In this document: positions 36,205 through 44,987 of the stretch, piece by piece
Position numbering within the stretch: the stretch's first letter is position 1
How the letters are laid out: the number at the start of each line of letters is the position of its first letter
NCBI GenBank assembly: GCA_002410065.1
Contig: DHQB01000005.1
Location: 1-64,000 of the forward strand
From: Bacteroidales bacterium UBA5349
GTDB lineage: Bacteria > Bacteroidota > Bacteroidia > Bacteroidales > Tenuifilaceae
Direction of reading: 5' to 3'
DNA: 64,000 nt
Made by a program: the position numbers and the translations under genes
Notes under the pieces: generated by a model
Database searches by the model: none
What the model saw: the letters and a program-made list of their open reading frames with translations, nothing else
Told to the model about the DNA's origin: nothing

Positions 36205-36310
36205 TTGCACGCACATTGCCAAAGCCACACACTTGTGCAGAGCTTGTCGAAGTAAGCCAACGCACCCAAACCAAAGCTTTGCCAAAGAGCTTGCAAGCCA
36301 ACACACAATG
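36205..36310 (+). repeat. Right boundary repeat of the Panacea module, with internal repeats
   Basis: The first part is the partner of 34868-34903 in the same orientation. The segment also has internal repetition: AGCCAAC occurs at two places (about 36255 and 36297), and TTGCCAAAG occurs near 36217 and 36279. Boundaries are approximate. Confidence 0.5.
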
Positions 36311-36495
36311 AAATGATAAGATAATTGCCACCCTGATAATAAAAAACTTAAAAAGAAGATAATTACGAAATGAAAATGGTTTACTTTTACGGAAAGACAA
36401 ACGAAAGATTTAACGCCAGTGCACAACAAGGGGTGTAACCAATTTGGAATGTATGGGTTAGGTAAGGGGTCGGCACGCAAGGAAAAGTTTTAACG

Positions 36496-36509
36496 TGGGA
36501 TAAATCCCA
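36496..36509 (+). repeat. Left 14-bp inverted repeat of the TacAT-like module
   Basis: TGGGATAAATCCCA is nearly self-palindromic and is the exact reverse complement of 37528-37541 on the other side of the toxin-antitoxin genes. Confidence 0.7.
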
Positions 36510-36583
36510 AGCCCTGCTCACCCAAACTGGTCACACCCCCAACCGTTGTCACAATACTAAAAAACGAAACTGCGGAAAATAAC

Positions 36584-36625
36584 CGTACACATACTTGTTT
36601 TGTACGCTCTTTTGGCGTACATTTG
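36584..36625 (+). promoter_or_regulatory. Promoter and three-half-site operator of the TacAT-like operon
   Basis: The promoter is TTG at 36595-36597, a 20-nt gap, then TACATTTG at 36618-36625. Overlaid are three alternating half-sites: CGTACA at 36584-36589, TGTACGC at 36601-36607 and GCGTACA at 36615-36621. The last pair forms a 7-bp dyad with a 7-nt spacer that covers the -7 element. This is the layout expected for autorepression by a ribbon-helix-helix antitoxin. Confidence 0.7.
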
Positions 36626-36647
36626 ACCTGACTAATAATTCTCAGTT

Positions 36648-36941
36648 ATGACAACAAAGGAAATAAAGAAACAAGTAAAGGCGAGATTTGATACTCGTTT
36701 ACCAAAAGAGCAAAAATTGTTTTTTGAAAGAGCTGCACGTATAGGGGGCTTTAGAAGTCTAACTGACTTTGTAGTGTTAGCCGCTCAAGAAAAAGCAAAA
36801 AAAATAATATCAGAAGAAGAGCGAATTATTGCATCGCAAAAAGACAGTGAAATATTCTTTGAAGCAATAACTAATCCACCAAAAGCAAATAAAGACCTTA
36901 TTGATGCCGTAAGTGAATACAATGCTCTTTTATCTAAATGA
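36648..36941 (+). CDS. DUF1778 (TacA-like) antitoxin
   Basis: This 97-residue protein has an N-terminal ribbon-helix-helix DNA-binding segment (VKARFDTRLPKEQKLFFERAA, then GFRSLTDFVVLAAQEKA). Its C-terminal tail (about 70-97) should wrap the toxin. It overlaps the GNAT toxin gene by ATGA, the standard order and coupling for this family. The operator at 36584-36625 is 20-odd nt upstream and fits its autoregulation. The fragment lies in the accessory island, and its own promoter makes it an independent module. Confidence 0.87.
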   Translation: MTTKEIKKQVKARFDTRLPKEQKLFFERAARIGGFRSLTDFVVLAAQEKAKKIISEEERIIASQKDSEIFFEAITNPPKANKDLIDAVSEYNALLSK

Positions 36942-37441
36942 ATGAGCTGACAGAAAGTTTAAATTCGACTCATAGAAGAAAGGAGTTTTCTTGTGGAAAG
37001 GAAATGCTTGATGATTATTTACATAAACAAGCAGATCAAGACATTAAAAGAAAATTGACCGCCTGTTTTGTGCTAAATGACCAAGAAATGGATTTATTAA
37101 AGGGCTATTACACTTTAGCTAATAACAGTTTATCCCAAGAGTTAATACCTACCGTATTTATTAAGAAACTACCTAATTCGTATAAATCGATACCCACCAC
37201 CCTACTTGGACGATTAGCGATAGATACTAAATTTCAAAATCAGGGAATAGGGAAACTATTAGTAGTAGATGCCTTGAAACGTAGTTACGAGACTTCTAAA
37301 AGTATTGGTTCATTTGCAGTTGTAGTTGACCCAATTGACGAAAGTGCCGAACGATTTTATAATAAATATGGTTTTATTAAACTTCCTGACAGCGGGAAAA
37401 TGTTCCTGCCGATGAATACAATAAAGTCTTTATTCGAATAA
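36938..37441 (+). CDS. GNAT-family acetyltransferase toxin (TacT-like)
   Basis: Toxins of this type acetylate the amino acid on charged tRNAs and stop translation. The 167-residue protein has the GNAT acetyl-CoA loop QNQGIGKL (100-105 core), preceded by LLGRLAID, and the C-terminal ERFYNKYGF with Tyr142 in the position of the family's catalytic tyrosine. The opening (FSCGKEMLDDYLHKQADQD) matches the family N-terminus. Which tRNA it targets is unknown. It is coupled to its antitoxin gene by a four-base overlap. Confidence 0.88.
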   Translation: MNELTESLNSTHRRKEFSCGKEMLDDYLHKQADQDIKRKLTACFVLNDQEMDLLKGYYTLANNSLSQELIPTVFIKKLPNSYKSIPTTLLGRLAIDTKFQNQGIGKLLVVDALKRSYETSKSIGSFAVVVDPIDESAERFYNKYGFIKLPDSGKMFLPMNTIKSLFE

Positions 37442-37527
37442 AAGTACTGTGGCTAACACACGGTTATATTTTACACCCCACGTTTTTGGCAGATTAGGTT
37501 ACTTTAAGTTTCAATTAGTCATTTTAA

Positions 37528-37541
37528 TGGGATTTATCCCA
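37528..37541 (-). repeat. Right 14-bp inverted repeat of the TacAT-like module
   Basis: TGGGATTTATCCCA, the exact reverse complement of 36496-36509. A short GC-rich segment (GCGCCGACGGGGCG) follows at about 37546. The pair encloses the toxin-antitoxin operon and nothing else. Confidence 0.7.
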
Positions 37542-37621
37542 TAAAGCGCCGACGGGGCGAAAACATAAGGCAAACAAAAATTTATCAAAATCAAAACAAA
37601 CAATAAAACCTACCCACTTTC

Positions 37622-38104
37622 ATGGCCAAACAGCTAACTCCAAAAACTGCCCTTAACCGTGCCCAATGGCTATGCAGCCAAAGGGAGAAGTGCGTTTCTG
37701 AGATTACGCTTAAGCTTACGCAGTGGGGCATTATCGAGGATGATAGTATAACCATAATTAAATCGTTGCAAAAGGATGATTTTATAAATGAGAGACGCTA
37801 CGCCCTTACCTTTGCCCGCGATAAAGCAAGGTTTAACAAATGGGGACCACGAAAAATTGAAATGTCGCTCCGCGCAAAGCGCATTAACGATGATGATATT
37901 CAGAATGCCCTCTCGGAGGTAGAGCAATTTACCAGCACAGAAAACTTAACCGACCTACTTGCCAAAAAAGCCAAATCCATAAAGTATAAGGATTTATACG
38001 ATTTAAAAAACAAACTTCTCCGTTTTGTCATATCCCGAGGGTTCGATTACGGTAAGGTTTTAGGGGTGATTGATGAGGTGATAGCAGAGTATAAAACCCA
38101 ATAA
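37622..38104 (+). CDS. recX: Regulatory protein RecX
   Basis: RecX inhibits or modulates RecA filaments. The 160-residue protein has the family's three-helix repeats: ALNRAQWLCSQREKCVSEI, then DFINERRYALTFARDKARFNKWGPRKIEMSLRAK, which is the most conserved stretch. It is separate from recA and is the first core gene after the accessory island. The probable ancestral neighbour is prmC. Confidence 0.9.
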   Translation: MAKQLTPKTALNRAQWLCSQREKCVSEITLKLTQWGIIEDDSITIIKSLQKDDFINERRYALTFARDKARFNKWGPRKIEMSLRAKRINDDDIQNALSEVEQFTSTENLTDLLAKKAKSIKYKDLYDLKNKLLRFVISRGFDYGKVLGVIDEVIAEYKTQ

Positions 38105-38235
38105 AAATGTCTAAATATAAATTTGTATCATCTTAATAAATTGGGAAATAAGATAAGGCTAATAAATCCTAAACTGCGGCAATTATTAGTACAACAATAC
38201 GCAAAAAGGCAGAAAATAACTCACACAAAAAATTA

Positions 38236-38243
38236 TACCTTTG
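38236..38243 (+). promoter_or_regulatory. -7 element for prfB
   Basis: TACCTTTG, 27 nt before the prfB ATG at 38270. No clear -33 TTG is seen. Confidence 0.55.
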
Positions 38244-38269
38244 TAAATAATTAGCAATACAAAAAACCC

Positions 38270-39362
38270 ATGATTACCACCGAGCAAATTAAAGAGATAG
38301 TTAAGCGCACCCATGCGCTAAGGAGGCATCTTTGACATCGACAACCGAACGATACGACTAGAGGAGGAGCAACAAAAATCGCAAGATCCAACCTTTTGGA
38401 ATAACTCAACCGAGGCCGAAAAGCAACTTAAGGTAATAGCCGAACTAAAGCACTGGATAAAATCGTTTAACGATGTAAAATCATTGGTGGACGACCTACA
38501 GGTAATTTTCGATTTCGCTAAAGAGGGCGAAGCAACCGAGAATGAGGTTTTGGAACAATATAAATCAGCACTCGCTCGCATTGAGGATGTTGAAATGCTG
38601 AACATGCTCCGAAACGAGGAAGATAAACTGGGAGCAATCCTCAAAATTAATTCGGGTGCAGGTGGAACTGATAGCATGGATTGGGCCCAGATGATCATGC
38701 GAATGTATCTCCGATGGGGCAAGCGCAATGGATACAAAACTAAAATCCTCGACATTCAGGAGGGCGATGAAGCTGGCATCAAATCGGCCACCATTGAGTA
38801 CGAGGGGAATTATGCCTACGGTTTTTTAAAGGGTGAGAATGGTGTTCATCGGCTTGTAAGGCTTTCGCCTTTTAATGCAAATGCCAAACGCCACACTTCG
38901 TTTGCATCGGTATTTGTTTCCCCATCTATTGATGATACCATAGAGATTACCATTAGCCCTGCCGACATTAAGTGGGATACCTACCGCTCCGGAGGTGCCG
39001 GTGGTCAGAACGTGAATAAGGTTGAAACGGGGGTTCGCCTGTACCACATCCCCACAGGTATTATAGTTGAAAACACCGAAACCCGATCACAACACAACAA
39101 CCGCGAAAATGCCATGCGATTGCTAAAAGGACATCTTTACGAACTAGAGCTGCGTAAGCGAAAAGAGAAACAGGCCGAGATTGAAGGGAAAAAACTAAAG
39201 ATTGAGTGGGGCTCTCAAATTCGCAACTACATACTACATCCCTATAAACTTGTAAAAGATGTAAGAACCAACTATGAGTCCGTTAATGTTCAAGACGTTT
39301 TAGATGGTGAATTCAACGATTTTATTAAAACCTATCTAATGGAGTTTGGGGCCGAATACTAA
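38270..39362 (+). CDS. prfB: Peptide chain release factor 2 (programmed +1 frameshift)
   Basis: RF2 releases peptides at UGA and UAA. The gene starts at ATG 38270, runs 21 codons to CTT, and meets TGA at 38333. A +1 shift continues at GAC 38334 and gives 363 residues. The GGQ loop is Gly244-Gly245-Gln246 in SGGAGGQNVNKVE, close to the usual position. The SPF-type anticodon-like tripeptide is in RLSPFNANAKRH. A start at the internal ATG of the shifted frame (38484) would lose the N-terminal domain, so the frameshift reading is strongly preferred. Low RF2 would favour the shift, giving autoregulation. Confidence 0.96.
38321..38336 (+). promoter_or_regulatory. RF2 programmed frameshift signal
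   Basis: An internal Shine-Dalgarno AGGAGG (38321-38326), one codon CAT, then CTT TGA C. Spacing is identical to the classical prfB site. This is a rare strong SD in a genome that mostly lacks them. Confidence 0.95.
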
Positions 39363-39586
39363 AACTATTAAACATCTTTAGAAACTATTTGTTTACTTCC
39401 TTAGAATTGCAATAGATTACATTAAATGCAATATTTTTATTCGTTAATCTATTGAAGATATATGTTTTACAAAAGTCCTATTTATTTTTTATAAAAAAAT
39501 AGAGTCAAAATTTGTGATTCTACTGTAACACACTTAAATTCGACAACTTTTTAATAAAATCTTAAACCTAAACTAAATTTACAAAA

Positions 39587-41773
39587 ATGGTAGGAAACCC
39601 AATGTTTTGGCTAGTTCCAGCGGCATCAGTTGTGGCGCTAACGTTTGCTTGGTTCTTTTTCTCACAAATGATGAAAGCAGATGAAGGAACCGATAAAATG
39701 AAAAAAATTGCTACTTACGTACGCGAGGGAGCAAGTGCTTATCTTAGGCAGCAATACAAAGTTGTAATCATAGTTTTTGTGGTTATAACCATAATATTTT
39801 CTATTTTGGCCTATGGCTTGGGGATCCAAAACCCTTGGGTTCCATTTGCATTTATAACGGGAGGTGCATTTTCTGGACTTGCCGGTTTCTTTGGAATGAA
39901 AGCCGCAACCTTTGCTTCGTCAAGAGTTGCCAATGCTTGCCGCCACTCGCTTAATGCCGGACTTCGTTTAGCCTTCCGAAGTGGTGCCGTTATGGGCTTG
40001 GTCGTTGTTGGTTTAGTTCTCCTCGACATTTCAATTTGGTTCGTGGTGCTTAACTACTTTATTCCCGAAATGGATGGTGGCTATCAGCTCATGACCATTA
40101 CAGCCATAATGCTTACATTCGGTATGGGTGCATCAACCCAAGCACTATTTGCTCGTGTTGGTGGAGGAATTTACACAAAAGCAGCCGATGTGGGAGCAGA
40201 TCTTGTGGGCAAGGTAGAGGCCAATATTCCTGAGGACGATCCCCGTAACCCCGCCACCATTGCCGACAACGTAGGTGATAACGTAGGTGATGTTGCTGGT
40301 ATGGGAGCCGACCTTTTCGAGTCTTTTGCTGCATCTATACTTGCATCTGCATTACTTGGTGCTGCTGCGTTTATAAAAAGCCCATTACAAACTAATGCAG
40401 TTATTGCTCCAATGATAATTGCCGCGGCAGGTACAATCCTTTCAATATTAGGCATCTTCCTTGTTCGCACAAAAGAGGGTGCTACCCAAAAACAGCTACT
40501 CAAATCACTTGGATTTGGTGTTAATATTAGCGCTCTTTTAATTGTTATTGCATCATTCTTTATCCTAAAATATCTAGGCCTTCCACTTGGAATATGGGGT
40601 TCAATAATTGTTGGGCTTGTTGCAGGTATCGGAATTGGCCAATCAACAGAGTACTTTACTGCATCGGCATATAAGCCAACCCGAAAAATTGCCGAATCTA
40701 GTGCAACAGGAGCTGCCACAGTAATTATTAGCGGATTAGGGATAGGATTAGTATCAGCGGCTGCTCCTCTTGCCATTATAGTTGTTGCCATTGCTCTTGC
40801 ATTTGGTTTTGCTACCAATTTCGATTTTAGCATGTCTGAGCTTAACTTTGGTCTTTATGGAATTGGCATTGCTGCTGTTGGTATGCTATCAACGCTTGGG
40901 ATTACCCTAGCAACCGATGCTTACGGACCAATTGCCGATAACGCTGGCGGTAACGCTCAAATGAGTGGCCTTGAACCAGAAGTACGTAAACGTACCGATG
41001 CTCTTGACGCATTAGGAAATACCACTGCGGCAACGGGTAAAGGTTTTGCCATTGGTAGCGCTGCGCTAACAGCATTGGCTCTTCTTGCATCCTACTTTGA
41101 GGAGATCAGAATGATGTTTGTAAAAATTCTTGATCAGCCCGAAAAGTTAATTAACGGGGTTAAAGCAATAGATGCTGAATTTATTGATTTTGTTAAGCAT
41201 TACGAAATCCACCTTATGAATCCCTTAGTAATTGTGGGTGTATTTATTGGTGTAATGGCGGTATTCCTCTTTAGTGGAATGACCATGAACGCCGTAGGAC
41301 GTGCTGCACAGAAAATGGTTGACGAGGTTCGTCGTCAGTTCCGCACAATCCCTGGTATTATGGAAGGTACTGGTGAGCCCGATTACGCACGCTGCGTTGA
41401 AATCTCGACCAAAGGTGCTCAAAGAGAGATGTTAGCACCATCGTTAATTGCACTCTTTATTCCAATTGTTGTAGGTGTTATTTTTGGAGTACCCGGCATT
41501 GCAGGATTATTACTGGGCACCATATCGAGCGGATTTGCATTGGCAATATTTATGGCTAATGCTGGTGGTGCATGGGATAATGCTAAGAAGTACGTTGAAG
41601 AAGGCCATGTGGGCGGTGCAGGTTCTGATGCTCATAAAGCAACCATTATTGGCGATACTGTGGGCGATCCATTAAAGGATACAGCAGGCCCTAGCCTTAA
41701 CATTCTCATCAAACTAATGGTTATGGCATCGGTGGTTACCGTAGGTGTTGCTGTTAGCTATCATATCTTCTAG
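39587..41773 (+). CDS. hppA: Membrane-bound ion-pumping pyrophosphatase
   Basis: This pump couples hydrolysis of pyrophosphate to H+ or Na+ export across the cytoplasmic membrane. The 728-residue protein has about 16 membrane segments and the PPi-site motifs GGGIYTKAADVGADLVGKVE, DNVGDNVGDVAGMGADLFES and GDTVGDPLKDTAGPS. The potassium-dependence region reads GNTTAATGKG, with Ala481 where K+-independent enzymes have Lys, so it is predicted K+-dependent. Na+ versus H+ specificity is not settled from this reading. It is preceded by a 224-nt AT-rich spacer and followed by a strong terminator. Confidence 0.95.
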   Translation: MVGNPMFWLVPAASVVALTFAWFFFSQMMKADEGTDKMKKIATYVREGASAYLRQQYKVVIIVFVVITIIFSILAYGLGIQNPWVPFAFITGGAFSGLAGFFGMKAATFASSRVANACRHSLNAGLRLAFRSGAVMGLVVVGLVLLDISIWFVVLNYFIPEMDGGYQLMTITAIMLTFGMGASTQALFARVGGGIYTKAADVGADLVGKVEANIPEDDPRNPATIADNVGDNVGDVAGMGADLFESFAASILASALLGAAAFIKSPLQTNAVIAPMIIAAAGTILSILGIFLVRTKEGATQKQLLKSLGFGVNISALLIVIASFFILKYLGLPLGIWGSIIVGLVAGIGIGQSTEYFTASAYKPTRKIAESSATGAATVIISGLGIGLVSAAAPLAIIVVAIALAFGFATNFDFSMSELNFGLYGIGIAAVGMLSTLGITLATDAYGPIADNAGGNAQMSGLEPEVRKRTDALDALGNTTAATGKGFAIGSAALTALALLASYFEEIRMMFVKILDQPEKLINGVKAIDAEFIDFVKHYEIHLMNPLVIVGVFIGVMAVFLFSGMTMNAVGRAAQKMVDEVRRQFRTIPGIMEGTGEPDYARCVEISTKGAQREMLAPSLIALFIPIVVGVIFGVPGIAGLLLGTISSGFALAIFMANAGGAWDNAKKYVEEGHVGGAGSDAHKATIIGDTVGDPLKDTAGPSLNILIKLMVMASVVTVGVAVSYHIF

Positions 41774-41799
41774 CATTACACTTTCCAATATAATGAGAA

Positions 41800-41824
41800 G
41801 CCGAGTTTATCTCGGCTTTTTTTT
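41800..41824 (+). terminator. Intrinsic terminator after hppA
   Basis: A perfect 8-bp stem (41800-41807 with 41813-41820) and a five-base loop run into six T. Confidence 0.93.
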
Positions 41825-41842
41825 GAATCTTACTCTACAAGG

Positions 41843-41873
41843 TTGACTTGAAATGAATTAATGTATAACTTTG
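41843..41873 (+). promoter_or_regulatory. Promoter of the lipoprotein gene at 41938
   Basis: TTG at 41843-41845, a 20-nt spacer and TAACTTTG at 41866-41873. It lies just after the hppA terminator, so the lipoprotein gene is independently transcribed. Confidence 0.72.
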
Positions 41874-41937
41874 ATTGTGAGTAATGTTTCTACTCATAGT
41901 TTTGCGGTTAATGTAAAATGATTAAAACTCTAATACA

Positions 41938-42489
41938 ATGAAAAAAATAAATACAATACTAATTTCCATATTGGCAATTACCCTATCATCATGCTTAACC
42001 CATTATTTTGCCGACCCAGTTCCGATTGATGCAAAGGATTGTACAAGCATTCCAGAACCCATGCAGGGTGTATGGACAGCAAAAGATGAAACACACACAA
42101 TTTATAAGGAAAAGTGGATTAGCGAAAGGATTGATTCGCTAGGGGTTAAAACCACAAAAACTGAGTATGAACTGTCTGACAGTTTAATAGTTAAAAAACT
42201 AGACAACTATTACTTTTTCAACAACTTGGACAAGAATGGATACTGGATTGTTTACCTTGGATTTAAGCAGAATAATAATTTTTTTATTAAAGGTTTAGGA
42301 ACTGCCGACACTCTTACACTGGCTAATTCTATTGGGTTTACTCCAGATTCAACCAATAAAGCAAAGGAGCGTTACTTTAACGCCCCTTTTACCAATAAGC
42401 TAATGAAAAAATTTATCAATGATGGTGGTTTTGCCGATACGCTTATTGTTTTTGATATTGATACCCGAACGTTAAAGGATTTGAATTAG
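41938..42489 (+). CDS. Hypothetical lipoprotein
   Basis: This 183-residue protein of unknown function has a signal peptide with lipobox LSSC at about residues 16-19, so it is probably lipidated and envelope-attached. The mature part repeats an alternating polar/hydrophobic beta pattern (GVWTAKDETHTIYKEKWI, YYFFNNLDKNGYWIVYLGF). I recognise no known domain. It converges with the TonB-dependent receptor gene, 5 nt away. Confidence 0.8.
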   Translation: MKKINTILISILAITLSSCLTHYFADPVPIDAKDCTSIPEPMQGVWTAKDETHTIYKEKWISERIDSLGVKTTKTEYELSDSLIVKKLDNYYFFNNLDKNGYWIVYLGFKQNNNFFIKGLGTADTLTLANSIGFTPDSTNKAKERYFNAPFTNKLMKKFINDGGFADTLIVFDIDTRTLKDLN

Positions 42490-42494
42490 CCTAA

Positions 42495-44909
42495 CTAGAA
42501 CCTGTACTGATAACCTACACGTACCACCTGGGTTTCGTAGTAATCATCTGAGGCTAATTTAAAGGTAGTACCCTCAATTTCATACCGCATTACAAGGGTA
42601 TTTAAAATATCGCTGGCGTTTATAAATAGTTCGCCCTTGCCCTTCTGTATCTTTTTGGTTAAACCTGCATCAACGGAGTAACGGGCAAGTATTTTACCCT
42701 GCGGAATAATATCGGGAGCAAGATAAATGCCTGTTATCTGCAACTCTGTTCCCTTTAGAACTTTAGCAATTAGGTTAAACTTTGCGTTACCCGCAATAAT
42801 AGTCTGCTCCGGTCCGGTATATGTCACATCACTTGGATAAGCATTTACAATGGTAAAAGCACCAATACTATTCCTATAAATATTGCCATTTGCATTAAGT
42901 CTTAGATTGCGACCCAACTGCTGGTTTAGCACAAGTTCAATCCCCGTGTTTTGTCCTTTATCAGCATTCTGATTAACCTGAGCCAGCAAGGTTGACAATG
43001 GAATCTCGGTAACAATCTTAGTTAATATATTGGTTGACATTCTATGGTAAGCGGCACTGTATAAGTAACCCCCACTCCACGATTGCCTGTAGCCCAGTTC
43101 TAACGATTGAGTAAACTGAGGCTGTAGATTTGGATTACCCATTGAAAGGATTTCGGGGCTTGCATACGATGGAAAAGTCCTTAAGTCCTTCTCATCCGGC
43201 CTATCTACGCGCCTATTATAGAATGCTGACAACCTACTATTATCACTAATTAACCAGGTTGCCCTAACACTTGGGAATGGATTTATATAGTCAAATCCTG
43301 TACTGCTGTAAACACTATGGTTGGGATCAACCAAATAGTCCACATTTGCATACTCAACTCTAAGGCCGGCCTCAAGTTCAAATTCTTTTCGCTCGTATAT
43401 ATATGTTCCATAAACCGCCGAAAGCCACTCCCTGTATTCAGCACTTCCTGCTAGACTAGGGTCAAGTATTGAGTTATCCCCAGGTTTAAAGTAAATGTTA
43501 TTAGGGAAAATCCTTGCACGCTGCTTCGTCCCCAACTCAAGCCTTCCAGATTTTAATGGCTTTGAATAGTCAACAATCAGGTCAAAAATATTCTCATCGG
43601 CCAGTAAGCCCGTAGTGTCAGTGCCTATAGAATTTGGGCTGTACTTTTTATTTGTAAAATAGAATAACTCATCCTTGCGTCTGAACGAATAGTTGAATGA
43701 TGAGATAAGGCTGTGACCTGGCTGATTAAACGAATGCTTATGCGTAATAGTAGCAAAAAGGGTTTGGTTTACTTCGTTTTCAAAGTATTGCCAAAGGCGG
43801 GTTCTATTCCCATCGATATCATCGTAGGCTATGTCGCCCAAATCAGTGTACTCTCTATAGTTGAATAATGTTGAAAAGGTAAATGTATTCCTTCTATTGG
43901 GGTTATAGTCTATCCCAGCCTTAATGTTGTATATGGGTTGCGTTCTGTTCTCGAGGAATTGCTGATTAACCCTATCGCTGTTATCGAAGCTGCGAAGCGT
44001 AAATTCATTCTTCATCATTTGCTTATGGTACAGCAAATCTGCTTGAACAAAAAAGTTTACCTTCTCCTGTTTATAGTTTGTTGAAAACGAAGGGTTTATT
44101 TTTGGGGTAAACCGATACTGATCGCGAATGCCAACTACATTGGGCTCTTTCTCTGCTAACGCTCCAACTCCAACTGTAAGGCCAGCCTTACCGTTCCATC
44201 CAAACTCCTGATCTTTTTTAAATACAATATTTATTATGCCGGCCATTCCACTAGCATCGTACTTTGCTGAAGGGTTATTTATAATCTCAACCGAGGCAAT
44301 TGCCGAAGCCGGAATATTATCGAGACCCGACTGAGAGCCCATTCCAGTTATCGCGGTTTGCTTTCCATCAATTAGAACGGTTATCTTATCGCTGCCGCGA
44401 AGAAATATTTTCCCATCCCTATCGATTGTAACCCCTGGCAGGTTCTGCATAACCTGCAAAACTGAACCTCCCTGCTGGCTAAGATTATCGTCAATTGCAA
44501 ATGATTTTTTATCCATTTTTGATGAAACCTCTACCCTTGCTGCAGTTACAGTAACCTCTTCGAGTTCGGTTGCAGATTCTGCCAGAACAATTGTTCCGAA
44601 ATCCAGAAAACTATTCAATCTACCAACGTGGAGAGGTAAATTTTGCTCAGAATAGCCTATATACGATATCTTAACGGAGTAATCGCCAGTACTTAAGCCC
44701 TCAAGGGTAAACATACCTTTTTCGTTGGTAATTGTTCCCGTTAAAAACGAACCTTCTTTGCTTGTAACAGTTACATTAACGTATGGCAATAGTTCCTTTG
44801 ATTGTTCATCGCGAACAATACCCGAAACAACTGCATTTTTTATCTGTGCAAAGGCAGAGACAAAGATTAACATAAGAATGATTAGGGAGAGAAGCCTTTT
44901 TAGTTGCAT
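42495..44909 (-). CDS. TonB-dependent receptor-like outer membrane protein
   Basis: This 804-residue outer membrane beta-barrel has a signal peptide ending SAFAQ. A carboxypeptidase-regulatory-like beta domain follows at about 25-110 (GIVRDEQSKELLPYVNVTV), then a plug domain at about 130-225 (VLQVMQNLPGVTIDRDGKIFLRG) and a large barrel to the terminal phenylalanine (RVGYQYRF). It belongs to the outer-membrane beta-barrel family that lacks a SusD partner. No SusD gene is adjacent, so its ligand is unknown. A SpoIIE-type sensor gene lies 78 nt upstream on the same strand. Confidence 0.88.
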   Translation of the reverse strand: MQLKRLLSLIILMLIFVSAFAQIKNAVVSGIVRDEQSKELLPYVNVTVTSKEGSFLTGTITNEKGMFTLEGLSTGDYSVKISYIGYSEQNLPLHVGRLNSFLDFGTIVLAESATELEEVTVTAARVEVSSKMDKKSFAIDDNLSQQGGSVLQVMQNLPGVTIDRDGKIFLRGSDKITVLIDGKQTAITGMGSQSGLDNIPASAIASVEIINNPSAKYDASGMAGIINIVFKKDQEFGWNGKAGLTVGVGALAEKEPNVVGIRDQYRFTPKINPSFSTNYKQEKVNFFVQADLLYHKQMMKNEFTLRSFDNSDRVNQQFLENRTQPIYNIKAGIDYNPNRRNTFTFSTLFNYREYTDLGDIAYDDIDGNRTRLWQYFENEVNQTLFATITHKHSFNQPGHSLISSFNYSFRRKDELFYFTNKKYSPNSIGTDTTGLLADENIFDLIVDYSKPLKSGRLELGTKQRARIFPNNIYFKPGDNSILDPSLAGSAEYREWLSAVYGTYIYERKEFELEAGLRVEYANVDYLVDPNHSVYSSTGFDYINPFPSVRATWLISDNSRLSAFYNRRVDRPDEKDLRTFPSYASPEILSMGNPNLQPQFTQSLELGYRQSWSGGYLYSAAYHRMSTNILTKIVTEIPLSTLLAQVNQNADKGQNTGIELVLNQQLGRNLRLNANGNIYRNSIGAFTIVNAYPSDVTYTGPEQTIIAGNAKFNLIAKVLKGTELQITGIYLAPDIIPQGKILARYSVDAGLTKKIQKGKGELFINASDILNTLVMRYEIEGTTFKLASDDYYETQVVRVGYQYRF

Positions 44910-44987
44910 ATTTTTTATTTAAAATAATTTGTTCGAGGTTTAAACAGAACTCAGTAAAGAAAGTTTATCCCTAATATTGATTTTAAA

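Larger units (their letters stand above)
36176..36583. other. Non-coding spacer between the two toxin-antitoxin modules
   Basis: About 400 nt with no convincing gene. It holds the right boundary repeat (36205-36310), the 14-bp palindromic element at 36496-36509, and a mixed, relatively GC-rich stretch. A 99-codon open frame at 36181-36480 on the minus strand looks spurious. Confidence 0.6.
28093..37621. other. Accessory (defence/toxin-antitoxin) island between prmC and recX
   Basis: Between two housekeeping genes lie a four-gene type III restriction-modification operon and two toxin-antitoxin modules. Spacers here contain inverted and direct repeats not seen elsewhere in the window, apart from those near 60 kb. 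No integrase, transposase or tRNA target is present, so the mode of entry is not obvious. Exact edges are not defined; 28093 and 37621 are simply the flanking gene boundaries. Confidence 0.7.

Noticed and set aside
36181..36480. 99-codon open frame on the minus strand in the toxin-antitoxin spacer
   Set aside because: It runs through repeat sequence, has odd Cys/Trp-rich composition, no recognisable domain and no promoter.
38484..39362. A shorter prfB beginning at the internal ATG
   Set aside because: The upstream frameshift signal and continuous RF2 N-terminal sequence show the true start at 38270.
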